This document shows, one piece after another, positions 50,913 to 63,112 of a stretch of 64,000 nucleotides of DNA. A model generated the notes under the pieces. The model was not told where the DNA came from. It ran no database searches and saw only the letters and a program-made list of their open reading frames with translations. Positions within the stretch are counted from its first letter, which is position 1. Every line of letters starts with the position of its first letter. A program made the translations under genes and the position numbers. Source of the DNA: Cristatella mucedo. Lineage: Eukaryota > Bryozoa > Phylactolaemata > Cristatellidae. The stretch spans positions 62,001 through 126,000 of the forward strand of contig WPIO01000042.1 in NCBI GenBank assembly GCA_009760855.2, given 5' to 3'.

Positions 50913-51600
50913 ACAATGTAATGTAATTTTATCTCCGTCTGTAACTCCGCAAAGCCGTAAAGACTATGTTGCCGTTACGCAGGAGAGTTTGTATTGCGCA
51001 CTCACAGCCTAAGCGGCTTTCGGTACGCATTTGGTAGCCAACAGACTTCGTCTCACGCAACAAAGAGAAAGTGGGAAGCATAGCAGAGTCAAGAGAGCAG
51101 TTGAGGTAGTGAGTAGCATAGAAGTAGCAGCGAAGGACGGCTGGCAAGGATGAGCCATAGTCGGCAGTAGGAGAGCAGTTGTCGTTGCGTAAGAATCGTG
51201 GAAGCGAGTTCTACGGTCTAGGACCTGCAGAGCTAAAGCTTCTGCCGCCACCGGTCTGTAAGCGGAAGAATGGAACAGCTAATTTATTGTCCACACAGGA
51301 CCTGAGGTCACGAAGAGGCTGAAATTGATGCAGCAGTTCAGCTAGGTATGGAGGAGCCAAGCCGTGGCGGGCCTTGGGGGTCAGCATAAGAACTTTGCTC
51401 TGTATCCGTTGATCAACCGGCAGCCATCCTAGCTCTTTTAGCAAAGGAGTTACGTGCTCAAACCTCTGGGACTTGAAGACTATCCTTGCAGCCAAATTCA
51501 TAGTCAGCTGCAGTGGCCTAATTGCTTTCTTTGGTAGCCCAGCCAAAAGGGAATTACAATAATCAAGCCGAGACAGAACTAAGGAGCTAGTTAAATTAGG
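50913..51600 (-). mobile_element. Family B LINE, 3' portion
   Basis: Tail AATGTAATGTAATTTTATCT, 3' UTR GTAACTCCGCAAAGCCGTAA, RT C-terminus [54 protein letters not shown]. The frame breaks after GPR because the WNSLP region is shifted. Confidence 0.85.
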
Positions 51601-51660
51601 TTTTCGTAATGCTCTAGTACTCTACCACTGGGTGTAGAATGACTGATAACCGGTAATTAT

Positions 51661-51923
51661 TGTTATTGGCATACAGCAATCTCCCGCCAGAAGCAGGAGA
51701 TTGCTGTATGCCGTCGTCCAGTCATCTGCTGCAAACCGAGGCTGCAGACGGAGTTACGATCCGATTAGCTGCAGCACTCCTCACCTCGACAGGGCGCCAG
51801 CAGCCTGATCGAATCAGCTGCGCTGGACGACCGCGGCCTGCCTGTTTGCTGTGCACATAAATAGACCGTGCAGTAGCAGAACGAGCAGCAGCCAACAGCG
51901 AAAGCAAGACTCGTGCACCTGCG
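51661..51923 (+). repeat. Possible LTR-like or promoter-like fragment with hairpin
   Basis: Begins TGTTATTGGCATACAGCAAT, holds a perfect 17-bp inverted repeat (51668-51684 with 51696-51712, 11-nt loop), is GC-rich, and has a TATA-like CACATAAATAGACCGTGCAG at about 51855. Ty3/gypsy LTRs often look like this, but no second copy or tRNA primer site was seen. Confidence 0.3.
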
Positions 51924-53170
51924 CCTCAGGATCGTGGAGTGAGAGGGTCCCGACTGCCGGGCACGTTTACGTGGGCCTGAAAACCAAAGGCCTTTTTTAC
52001 TCTAGATCCACCGTTGAAGCTAGCCTGACTTGAGCCTGATAGGCCCGTCCGAAACACGCGCCTTTGAGGACCGCAGCAACTTGAGGCCTTACGACTCTGG
52101 GTTTCCCTTTCGCCTTTGTGGAGTGCAGTGCCCAGAGGCCTTCGATACTTGACTCACCTTTGAAGCCGGGACGGACTCTCAAGCAGCAGCCCTTGGGGAT
52201 AGGAAACCTACGGAAGATTCTACCGTCGGTGTGAGCCTCCCCCGCTAGATACATGACTCCGATGCTCTCAGCCAGACAGCTACGCATCCCTCCAGCCACT
52301 GCGTTAGTTGCTAGCTACTCCAAGCGAGAGGCTCGAACAATGCGACCAAGCGCTGCCGGCTTCGGCGGCACTGCGGCCCAGTAATCTCACAGCCTCCTGC
52401 AGCCGTTTTCCCCCTGAAGACCAATGCGGCTAAGGAACAAGGTCGTCGACCTTAGCACAAAGCTCCCTAGCACTCACCCGGCTGCAAGCAGTTCGCATTG
52501 CTCCGGCACTGTTCGGATCATTCTTCGTGACGACTTTCAAATGATATGCATTCCATAAGTTTTCTAGTTTTTTCCGACGCCCCCTTAGCCCAACGCCCTA
52601 GACGATCAGCTTGTTCAGCTGTGTTGATCTTTTTCAGATCATTCCTTCAAATCTAGTGACATCCCCTGGCTCGACGTTTATAAAGGACCTAAAAATAAAC
52701 CTATTACTCAAAAAATGAGCTTGGTATAAGTGAATCGTCTTTTCGTGTCCTTCTGCTTGCACAATTGCTTCGTGCAGTTATCGAAAATCCATTGACAGGG
52801 CTAATCTCCAGCCTGTCGGCGATGCCTAGCACGCGATTTAGTTCTCGTATGGTCTCCGCTCAAGTGGTATGACTCTTGATCCTTAGGTCGTGCTCCTTAT
52901 TTACTAACAACCGTAACGTGGGCTGATGACCTGACGAAAATACCATTCTAGGGTGGTCTGATGTTTATTTCAGCGATTTTTCTGGTTCCCGCTGGGAACA
53001 GGTGAGCAAGAGTCGCGATTGAGTCTGCAGGTGGCGGCCTAGAATTCTTCTAAACGCGACGACGATTTTCCTGATGGTTCCACCGGGGCACACTCGAGGT
53101 GGACCGCAGTTAAGGCGTGCCGAGTCGAACACGGGGTCAAAGTCTTTAGCTTTGCATTGCCTATGTGCAG
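51924..53170. repeat. Large dispersed repeat D, copy 1
   Basis: 51924-52540 is nearly identical to 57174-57790 (I see two substitutions and no indel, constant offset 5250). From about 52560 to 53170 it matches 57895-57950 and 58660-59140 at visibly lower similarity with indels. Both copies start sharply at CCTCAGGATCGTGGAGTGAG. A 100-codon minus-strand ORF in the identical part (MAGGMRSCLAESIGVMYLAG...) occurs in both but has no recognised homology. The element type is unknown. Confidence 0.8.
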
Positions 53171-54507
53171 TCGACTTGCGACGGATTGTAGAAGATGGCA
53201 GTATTGGCATGGGCCATTCCAGTGATCGAGAGCTAGCATTACCGATGGCATTTCCTGGGTGCATCAAAAATAGAGTCTGCACGGATGAGAAATCTTAATG
53301 GGAGCATCACCCAACAGGGTCCACTCTGTTTTTAATGGACCGTTGTAGATTTCCCTATATTTTTAGGCCGTTGCCGTCGATTACCGCGTATCGCCCTCGA
53401 ACGTTCGCGATTGGTTGAAAGGATGTGGTTGCACTTTTAATACACCGCACTGTAATACGCGAGAAAAATTGGATGTTCTCCGACCAGCTTTGTTTGTAAT
53501 TGTAAGCAAAAATCATAGATTACTGTATTGTCTCGTGCAATTGTCATCAACTTATATGCATTGCCCAAGGTTGAACGCGATAAAGGACAGCACGTGCGCC
53601 CACGGTGAACGTTATATTGTAGGACAATTACAAATTCAAACAGCCAATGTCCAGCAAATTTCAAACAGATTTCGGTTGAGGCCGGGCCATTGCCGTCGAT
53701 TGCCGTGCATTAACCTCGATTGTGCCTTTGTTGATTATGTAAGGATGTGACCGCAGTTTTAATGCAGTGTAGTTCAATACGCAAGAAAAGTTGGAGCTTC
53801 CCTCATCAACTGCCGCTCCATTTGTAACGGACCATAATGGATTGGCGAATTTCCCGTGCCATTGCCGTCGATTGCCATGCATTACGGTCGATTAAAGGCG
53901 CACAATGGGTGACCATTATTCATGTTCACAGATACATCTTACGTGGAATGACGGTTTCAGTTTATTGCAGCCAATCCTGTCAATTTTCCGCGGATCTCGC
54001 TATCGTCCCCTACGATTGCTGTGGATTGCCGTGCATTGCTGACAGTTAGAGAGCAAAGCATCTTGAAAATGCTACGGTTTTACTTTGCATGCAGCGGATA
54101 TGTAATGACAGTTGAGGGTTCCGCACTACCAATTTCTCTTCAATTTGCCGCGAATTGGGGTAGTGGCCCGGGACATTGCTGTCAATTGCCATTCATTGCT
54201 CGTGACTCTACTTCGCGATTGGTTGAAAGGATTTTATTGCAATTTCAACACAGAGGGCTGTGACAGGTAAGATGGTTTTTATCTTGGCCCAGTCACTTTC
54301 CAGTGATTTGCGATGGATAATAATAGATTGCCGTATTTACCAGGGCCATTGCCGTCTACAGCCACGCATCACCCAAGATTGAATGGTCAGAGTCGGTTGA
54401 AATGGTTTAAACTATGTGTGCACTCAGTGATAGGTTACTTGAAATGTGAATTGGAGCTTGGAGCAGCCGAACTCCCGTTGATTTGCCACGTATTGCAGTA
54501 TTTATGT

Positions 54508-55143
54508 AATGTAATGTAATGTAATGTATCTCCGTCAGTAACTCCACAAAGTCATAAAGACCATGTGGGCGTTACGCAGGAGAGTTTTGTATAGCGCACT
54601 CACAGCCTAAGCGGCTTGCGGTACGCATTCGGTAGCCAACAGACTTCGTCTCACGCAACAAAGAGAAAGTGGGAAACATAGCAGAGTTAGGAGAGCAGTT
54701 GAGGTAGTGAGTAGCATAGAAGTATCAGTTAAGGACCGCTGAAAAAGATGTGCCATAGTCGGCAGTTGGAGAGTAGATGTCGTTGCGTAAGAATTGTGGA
54801 AGCGAGTTCCACAGTCTAGGACCTGCAGGGCTAAAGCTTCTGTCGCCAACTGTCTTTAAGCGGAGGAATGGCACAGCTAATTTATTGTCCACACAGGACC
54901 TGAGGGCGCGAACAGGCTGAAACTGATGTAGCAGTTCAGCTAGGTATGAAGGAGCCAAGCCGTGGCGGGCCTTGTGGGTCAGCGTAAGAACTTTGCTCCG
55001 TATCCTTTGCTCAACCGGAAACCATCCTAGCTCTTTCAGCAAAGGTGACACGTGCTCAAACCGCTGGGACTTGAAGACCAGCCTTGCAGCCATATTCATA
55101 GTCCGCTGTAGTGGCATAATAGCTTTCTTTGGTAGCCCAGCCC
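54508..55143 (-). mobile_element. Family B LINE inserted in the satellite array
   Basis: Tail TATGTAATGTAATGTAATGT, 3' UTR CAGTAACTCCACAAAGTCAT, RT C-terminus [79 protein letters not shown]. The open frame continues to 55189 by reading satellite. Confidence 0.87.
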
Positions 55144-56370
55144 TGCCATTGCTGTCGATTGCTGTGCATTGTCGACAATTAACGTGCAAAATAGCTTGAA
55201 AGTCTTACGATTTCACTTTTAGCACAAGGAAATGTGAAATGCGATAACAATTGGCATTTCGTGCAGCCAATTTGGGGTCGACTTGCCACGGATTGTAGTT
55301 GATTGCTGCTGCGAGCCGACCTGTTGCCTTAGATTGCAATGCATTGCCTGAGATTGTGCAATCGCAATTGCTTAAAATGATGTGGTTGACTTTAACCAGT
55401 GTGCTTTGTAACATGCGTTCATGATTGGAGCATTTCGACACCAATCTCAGATTATTTTGCTTGAGATTGCTGTAGATTGAGCTAGTGGCTGGGGCCATTG
55501 CAGTCAATCGCAGTGCATTGTGGCCGAATGGTCGAGGTGACTGTAGTGAAATTGTGCGATTACACAAAAATAACAACTTACAGCAACGTGCAATCACTAT
55601 TAGAGCTTAAAGTGTACTATTCTGGTCGTTTTGCGGCGGGCTGTGGTGGATCAACGTACTGGCCCGGGCAGTTGCAGTCGATTGCAGTGCATTGCTGCAG
55701 AATGGCCAAGGTAATTACAGTAAATTAATGTTAGTAGACAATAACCAAAGAGTAGCGCAACATACAATCATAGTTAGAGCTTCTAGTGTTCGTGTTCTGG
55801 TCGCTGTGCGGCGGATTGTAGCTGATTGAGGCGGATTGCGGTACGGCACCGGGCCGTTGCAGTCGATTGAAATTTCTTGAATGAGAACGCGTGTGCCCAA
55901 AGGAGCGAAATTTATTGGGTGTACTTTGAATTGAGTCTAGTATTATATGCAATGTCAGTTAGATCTTTGAGATGGCGATTTGAGGGTGATTTTCAGTGGA
56001 ATAGAGTGGATTGCGTTAATTCTCCAGGTCATTTCAGGCGATTGCCGCCCATTGCCACAGCGCGACGATACAAAAAATTATATTTTACGTGGCTGTGTAC
56101 AAACTACGACGCACTTTAATATGCAATGAATACTGGAGCTCGGCGAAATCCATTTCGATTTTTTGTGCGGCGGACTCTGTGGATTGAAGTGGATTGCGGT
56201 ATTGACCAGGGCTACTGCAAGCGATTGCAGTGCATTGCACAAGAACGGCCGTGCCAATGCAAGTGAAATTTTAAATTTCAATTTTCGTAGAGTGCTCTAT
56301 CATATGCAATAAAAAAGCAGCTCTTCGAACAGGATTTATTTCGTTGCCCGGTAGAATGCAGTGTATTTCG

Positions 56371-56803
56371 TACCTAGCTGAACTGCTGCATCAGTTTCAG
56401 CCTGTTCGTGCCCTCAGGTCCTGTGTGGACAATAAATTAGCTGTCCCATTCCTCCGCTTAAAGGCAGTTGGCGACAGAAGCTTTAGCCCTGCAGGTCCTA
56501 GACTGTGGAACTCGCTTCCACAATTCTTGCGCAACGACAACTACACCCCTACTGCCGACTATGGCACATCCTTTTCAGCGGTCCAGAGCTGCTACTTCTA
56601 TGCTACTCACTACCTCAACTGCTCTCCTGACTCTGCTATGCTTCCCACTTTCTCTTTGTTGCGTGAGACGAAGTCTGTTGGCTACCGAATGCGTGCCGCA
56701 AGCCGTTTAGGCTGTGAGTGCGCTAAACAAAACTCTCCTGCGTAACACCCATATGGTCTTTGTGACTTTGTGGAGTTACAGACGGAGATACATACATATT
56801 ACG
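56371..56803 (+). mobile_element. Family B LINE, 3' end, inserted in the satellite array
   Basis: From CGTACCTAGCTGAACTGCTG through [40 protein letters not shown], ending CGCTAAACAAAACTCTCCTG and GAGTTACAGACGGAGATACA. It is opposite in orientation to the copy at 54508. The tail is degraded to TACATACATATTAC. Confidence 0.86.
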
Positions 56804-57173
56804 GTGGACTGTGCTATTGGCCTGGGCCACTGCAATGTTATTTCTGTGGACTTTGTGAGAACAACGCATAAGCGGAACTGCTTGAAATTTTCTTGGTACA
56901 TAGTAAGTGTAACGTAGTTTGACATTCCAAACTTTTTGGAGCTGTGCCGAGCTGATTTGCAGTGGATATCACGGGAACTAGAATGGACTGTTGTACGTGC
57001 ATCAGTCGTGGGAGCTCGTTTACATAAGTGCACGTGCTCTCAGCGACATGAAATTTGGTGGATAGATAAATTCGAACGTGTAATACAATATCAGGGCACA
57101 TATTGAGCTCGGCAACGCTTATGTCCGGTCGCTGTTAGCTTCATTATAGTGGACTGCGGTAATTCGTCGAACC

Positions 57174-59140
57174 CCTCAGGATCGTGGAGTGAGAGGGTCC
57201 CGACTGCCGGGCACGTTTACGTGGGCCTGAAAACCAAAGGCCTTTTTTACTCTAGATCCACCGTTGAAGCTAGCCTGACTTGAGCCTGATAGGCCCGTCC
57301 GAAACACGCGCCTTTGAGGACCGCAGCAACTTGAGGCCTTACGACTCTGGGTTTCCCTTTCGCCTTTGTGGAGTGCAGTGCCCAGAGGCCTTCGATACTT
57401 GACTCACCTTTGAAGCCGGGACGGACTCTCAAGCAGCAGCCCTTGGGGATAGGAAACCTACGGAAGATTCTACCGTCGGTGTGAGCCTCCCCCGCTAGAT
57501 ACATGACTCCGATGCTCTCAGCCAGACAGCTACGCATCCCTCCAGCCACTGCGTTAGTTGCTAGCTACTCCAAGCGAGAGGCTCGAACAATGCGACCAAG
57601 CGCTGCCGGCTTCGGCGGCACTGCGGCCCAGTAACCTCACTGCCTCCTGCAGCCGTTTTCCCCCTGAAGACCAATGCGGCTAAGGAACAAGGTCGTCGAC
57701 CTTAGCACAAAGCTCCCTAGCACTCACCCGGCTGCAAGCAGTTCGCATTGCTCCGGCACTGTTCGGATCATTCTTCGTGACGACTTTCAAGCGATATGCA
57801 TTCAATAAGCTGCAAAACAAAATTTTTCATGGAAAGTGGTTCGGTGTTAGTCCTTAAGACCTTTCGAAAAAAATAAATACCTTTTACTTTTCTAGGTTTT
57901 CTTTTCCGGCGCCCCCTTACCCAACGCCGCAGACGATCGCCGGAAGTGGAAGCGCCTGCCCTGCTTGCCGAGACACTGACCCTGTGTGCGACAGATTCCC
58001 TTGCACTGAGTAGTTACACTCCTGGATGGACACACAGTACTCGTGTCGTGCTAAACAAGCAAAATTATTATCGTTATCTTCATTTAGCCTGTTGTTGGCG
58101 CCGAGATAAGTGCCCCTAGTCCTCGATGGGTATCGAATATGATGACCATCCATGTTCAGGCCAATTTCCGAGGAAAGGGTATAAACGTCAAGCATTGCAA
58201 TAATCATTCATTCCTCTTTGTTACTGCAGCCCGATTGATGACTCGTTGAAACCTTCGTCGTTTCTTAATCAGCTCCTCCACTAGCAGCCGCCTAACAGAC
58301 ACAAACCAAAGACACGTTCAGTTAAACTTGGAACTATTGAATGTCGTTGCACTTTTTCACCAGAGCCCAATTAGACGTCGCAGTGAGAATAAGACGTAAT
58401 ATGTCTCCCTTCTTGAGCAAAAACTCGCGACTGCCGCCGCCATTTTTTGTCACTTTCCTCTTACCTGCCTGGCTTGCCATCAACCAGCATACAAAGCTCA
58501 CGGTACAGTTGCTTACGTTGGGTCCATCAATTCTCTCCAGCATATCTGAAATGCTGACTGCTTCCTAGCTTCCCTTGAAATCCCTGCTCATCGAACTCAG
58601 CCTGGTCTCAGGAATGGTCTGACAAAGATCGACACAGCTAAACAAGCGGTGTCGATCTTTGTCAGTCCATTCCTTCAAATCTAGTGACATCTCCTGGCTC
58701 GACTTTTAAAATGAAACTAAAAATAAACCTATCACTCGAAGAATAAGCTTGGTTATAAGTGAATCGTCTTTTCATGTCCTTCTGCTTGCTGCAGTTGCTC
58801 CGAGCAGTTATCGAAAGTCTATCCACGGGGCTCCTCGCCAGGCGACGCCGAGCACGAGATTTAGTTCTCGTATGGTGTCGGCTCCAGTGGTATGAATCTT
58901 GATCCTTGTGTCGTGCTCCGTATTTAGTAACAACCGTAACGTGGGCTGATGGCCTGCTGAAAATACCATCCTAGGACGGTCTGATGTTTATTTCAGCGAT
59001 TTCGCTGGTTCCCGCACGGAACAGGTGAACAAGAGCCACAACTGAGTCTGCAGGTGGCGGCCTAGTATTCTTCTCAACGCGACGACAATTTCAGATGGTT
59101 CCACCGGGGCACACTCGAGGTGCATCGCAAATAAGGCGTG
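57174..59140. repeat. Large dispersed repeat D, copy 2
   Basis: 57174-57790 is the near-identical partner of 51924-52540. The rest matches copy 1 with two extra segments: about 90 bp at 57800-57890, and about 660 bp at 57950-58610 that ends in a foldback. The upstream neighbour is satellite, whereas copy 1 follows different sequence, so the left border CCTCAGGATC is a true repeat end or duplication breakpoint. Confidence 0.8.
58611..58673. repeat. Foldback: 25-bp inverted repeat with one mismatch
   Basis: Arm 58611-58635 (GGAATGGTCTGACAAAGATC then GACAC) pairs with 58649-58673, with a 13-nt loop. In copy 1 of repeat D only one arm exists and the loop reads in the opposite orientation (about 52605-52645), so the left arm and loop of copy 2 are an inverted duplication. 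Confidence 0.85.
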
Positions 59141-60715
59141 CCGAAGACGGTGCCGAAGACGGTGCCAAGGGGATTCGAAGTCGGCATTACCATCACGATC
59201 GGTCGCTAAAGCGATGCCAGCACACAAGTCGTCTGCTTCGGTCATGAAACGTTGTGGCTCACTTTGGTCACGAAATCGGTTTGGCTTGCTGCGGTCACGG
59301 TGAGTTTCAAAACATAAATTGGCTGTTTCTACGTTGTCGTTACCGATCTCCAGGGGAGGGTCTGAAATAGGACCCCTGCGGGGGGGGGGGGGGGGCTGAA
59401 CTAACCAGCCAAGGAGTAGTTCATGATAAAGGCAAGAATCAAGATAGTCCAAATAGACTGGTGGACGGCATCGGAGCAGATCTGCATGCTGCCAGGTAGT
59501 TAATCCATGCCTAGTCTTGATTGCTGCAAACCAGCACATGAGAAAGATGAGACATGCATATACGATGACACAGCAAAGATAGTTCAAAGATGGCGCTAAC
59601 CATAGATAGTGCAGTCTGCTCTGCTTGCAACCAATAGCCATGCATGAAAGAAGCGCCAGTGCAGGCGAAAACATCATTACCTAGCACTGCGGCAGAAGAG
59701 CCATCTAAAAGCTATACAAACACACCACCGAGAGAAGAAAAACTTTAGAGAAGGATAGCAAGGATAGATTTGGCCGTGACGAAGGTGATTCGGTCGCCTC
59801 ATAAAGAGAATATAGAACATAGCAGTAAAGGCGGTTTTATATTAGTAACAAACAACTCACTGCGTCAGCTTCAATACGAAGCAACCACCCGCAGCATACG
59901 AGCACCAGCACCTGCTCTAAAGCAATCATCAACATGACATCCCGGTCTCCAGCCGGCAGATCAGCACAGCAGCGGAGTATCTGCTCCCTCTTAGCGAAGA
60001 TCGTCAGACTAGTGTTAAGTAATCAAGCAGTCCTGGCAGACGTGCGGGTACCTCAGGAAGGGCGGCAGAGCGATAACCACTGCAATAGAGCTTCATGGAG
60101 AATCGGCTGCCTACTCAACGGCAAAGAGCCCACACTCTCGGGTGCCACGGCATATCTTCCTGTGAGTACCGACGGACGAAGTCTGTCGGCTGGCGACTGG
60201 AGTCGAGAAAAATCTGTGCGGGTGGGCACCAGCTAGCAATCCATCATAGATCCATCATTGCAGACGTCTGCAAATCGGGGGGGGGGGGGGTCTTTCTTGT
60301 GCTTCGTGCTTTCTGATACAGAAATCTTGGCCAGCAAATCGGGAGGAAGCAAACGAGCTACGATGAGTGCTACGCTCGAGCACGCTCTTCCTCCGGCCCG
60401 AGCACAGAGGCTGGAGCAGATCAGGCGCCTCTTCGGACAGCAGCATTTCCCGAACCGGAGGCAGTAACTGCGGCACCACCGGCCTGTAATGGAGGATGTC
60501 GGGCACCGTCGAAGGGCATGTTCTCGTACAGTGGGCAATGCTCCATTTCCAGACTGAAACGAAACGAAAAATTTCTGCATCCATGCACGACTCCTGGGTT
60601 CAAGACATGAAACAGAACGAAATGCCTCCTCGATCAAATCACTTGATACTGAACAGTTTAGCAAACAGAACTACAGGTTCGCTTTCTGTCGCTCTTCTTT
60701 AGCATTAATAAACAA
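59141..60715. other. No gene recognised; G homopolymers
   Basis: Contains a 16-G run at 59380-59395 and a 14-G run at 60277-60290. A 229-codon minus-strand frame (59677-58988) has a hydrophobic N-terminal half but crosses the G run and ends inside repeat D. I do not support it as a gene. Confidence 0.4.
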
Positions 60716-61082
60716 TAGCAATAATAATAATAATAATAATAATAACAATAATACACTTGATAAAGCGCCCACAGAGAACTCAATCTCTTCTAGGCGCTTT
60801 ACATTTGCTGCAAAGGAAATGCGATCGAATGGCGAGTGGTATCATGCTTGATAAACACCATGAATAACATGGTTGGGGGTGATACGCACAAGGTCAGCAT
60901 GAAAGTGTGGTCAGTGGCAGCATGTAATAGTGTCAGCATGCATAAGCACATAAAGGATTGATCACAGGGACCCACTAAATGCTGTCCTAAATAGGTGCGT
61001 TAAGTTCTTTTTAATTGTGGTCAAGTCAGGGGATGTTGTGAAGCAAGTGGGGAGGGAGTTTCGGGCTTTGGGAGCAATAGAA
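60716..61082 (-). mobile_element. Family A LINE, 3' UTR and start of RT
   Basis: (TAA)n, ACACTTGATAAAGCGCCCAC, CGCTTTACATTTGCTGCAAA, GATACGCACAAGGTCAGCAT, GGACCCACTAAATGCTGTCC, GGAGGGAGTTTCGGGCTTTG. The 5' end is abrupt at AGCAATAGAAAG. Confidence 0.86.
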
Positions 61083-62045
61083 AGAAAATAGCAATTTGGC
61101 ACCTTGACCAGAGATGAAACTGAAAACGAGCCCGAGTCGGTGCCATTAATGTGCTACCACCGGATCGCTTTAGCATTCATGATAAAGAAGCACGCACGTA
61201 CACATGCACCGTTCTGCAGTCGATTGATACGGAGGGGCAGCAGGTTTGCTGCAATGCACCACAAATCGTACCCAAGCCAATGTGGTGGTTTCGAGAGCTA
61301 GCAAATATGTCGGTTCTGAGGACATAGTTGCTATTTGATGACGGGCCCGTGGGTGGATAACCTGCTTGCACTTTACGGCGCAAGGCGTTGTTTAGGTCCT
61401 AAAGCAGGCGACCCTGTACTGCCTGCCTGCTCTGTGGGGTGAGGCTGCTCTATGAGCTGGCATTAACTTTTATTTAGTTTCACGAGGCAGTACTGCAAAA
61501 AGTGTCACGGCAAGCATGACCGATAAACACATTCCACGATGAAGACGATTGCTCTCGACGCATCGAGGCAAGCCTGGAACGAGATAGCAAAACATAAGGT
61601 GGTCGTAACCGCCCTTCAGCTATTGCTCGTGCTAGCAGAGTGTATTCACGGTTCGGTCATTATCAGAATTAGGAACTATATGAGTCCAATGTATGAAGGC
61701 CCATTCCCTGCCCCATGCTCAGCAGCAAACAGTTCCCTCATAACCTCTTTTTACATTTATGATGCTTAAATATGGATTAAGGCCTCAGATGCCAAACAGC
61801 TCAGTAGGCCAGCCCCTGGTTACGTAAACCTTGGTCACGTAAGCCTTCACTTGGACACGGTCAGGCTTCATATGGCTGTTCTATTAGCTAGCAGTACAAC
61901 GGCTTGCAAATTCCATCACCTCAACTAGATATAGCTGCAACGGGAGTGCAGCTAGTTTCTGTATTCAACTGAAATTCACGGTTTGGTCTCAAAAATTGGG
62001 AGCTCAGTAAAAGAACTCCAATCGCAAATGCCTGATATAGAAGCA
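61083..62045. other. No feature recognised
   Basis: Unique-looking sequence. A 76-codon frame at 61539-61769 (MKTIALDASRQAWNEIAKHK...) has no recognised motif or splice support. Confidence 0.4.
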
Positions 62046-62049
62046 AACT

Positions 62050-62143
62050 TATAGGGCTTGTAAAGTGCCTAGAAATAGATTGAGGTTCTATGAGCGCACT
62101 TTATCAGATGTATTATTATTATTATCAATCATTATTATTATGG
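62050..62143 (+). mobile_element. Family A LINE, tail-only fragment
   Basis: GGCTTGTAAAGTGCCTAGAA, ATAGATTGAGGTTCTATGAG, CGCACTTTATCAGATG and an ATT-rich tail. Older than most copies. Confidence 0.78.
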
Positions 62144-62149
62144 CTTGAG

Positions 62150-63105
62150 CTAGCGCCTTTTCATTGAAACGGAAATGCACTGCCAAGGTTCAAGCAGGTC
62201 ACTGCTGCTGCCATTAACAAGCTGCACTGGCGATTATGTCTTCGTGCAGTCACCTGGCACAATGCTGCCACAGGTCGTTGAACTGGCTCATCGCCTGGAT
62301 CAGCGCGAGTCAACCAGTTAACGGCTCCTGACACCTACGTGTTCTAGGACCGGTACGTTCCGAGCATGCAGCTGTCTAGCAGTGCAATCGAGGCATTTCA
62401 ATCTGCTTGTAACAATAGCTGTCAGCAGATGATCTGCTGGCCCATGCATAGATATGCATAGAGCCGACAGACAGGCGAGATAGCACGCGCAAATGCTAAT
62501 GCCAAGCATCACGCTTGCCACGCACGTACATGAAAAAGACAGAATATCAACGACGAGCATTACGTTGTTTTATCAATTATTAAAATTACGAGCAATTAAA
62601 ATTATTAAAATCATGATAAAATAGTATTTACTAATTAAAATTAATGTTGATAACTGACCCCAATAATAAGCTAGGATGGTCACTTGGACCGTTTCAGAAA
62701 GGTAGTCACTGACGTCACGTTCACATTGCGACATTAACGATAGTTATATAGTCAAACAAAAAGAGTAGAGCAGTGCTGAGTGTCAAACTGGTGGAGATGT
62801 ACTAAGTTGCCTATGCTGCTGCAACGTGCACTCTCGAAGTCGAGTTTAAACGTAAAGGATTTTTCATAGGACCGCCGCGGCATTCCAGCAGCTTGCGCCC
62901 TCTACACTACGCCCAAAGTGAAGCTCTACGGGTGCTTCCCAGCGTCTGCCTGGCATAGCTGGATGGGCACATTGGAAAGCTAGCTGCCCAATGATTAGTG
63001 TAAAGTATGAGTTTTATCAGTGTGGTTAAATGGCTCTAGATTAATTAACACTCAAAATTATTGGCAGACTCTAAATTTGCGGTCACTACATTTTTTGAAT
63101 GAATA
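62150..63105. other. No feature recognised
   Basis: Mixed sequence with an AT-rich TTAAAATTA patch near 62570-62650. No coding or repeat match. Confidence 0.4.
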
Positions 63106-63112
63106 TAAATCA

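Larger units (their letters stand above)
53350..57150. repeat. Second satellite array, ~175-bp units, interrupted by two LINEs
   Basis: A landmark CC(A/G)TTGC(C/A)GTCGATTGC(C/A)GTGCATTG recurs near 53367, 53540, 53682, 53860, 54005, 54167, 54343, then after a LINE at 55140, 55317, 55490, 55663, 55850, 56027, 56205, and after a second LINE at 56815. The spacing is about 150-190 bp. Units share further blocks such as GATTGAAAGGATGTGGTTGC. Divergence between units is high, so the array is old. Confidence 0.78.

Noticed and set aside
51924-57790. Pair of LTRs bounding a 5.9-kb retrotransposon
   Set aside because: The repeats lack TG...CA ends, no primer-binding site or polyprotein lies between them, and the interior is satellite plus LINE fragments.
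58988-59677. 229-codon minus-strand ORF with a hydrophobic N-terminal half
   Set aside because: It crosses a 16-G homopolymer, ends inside a dispersed repeat and has no recognisable motif. The related frame in the other repeat copy differs before the shared end.
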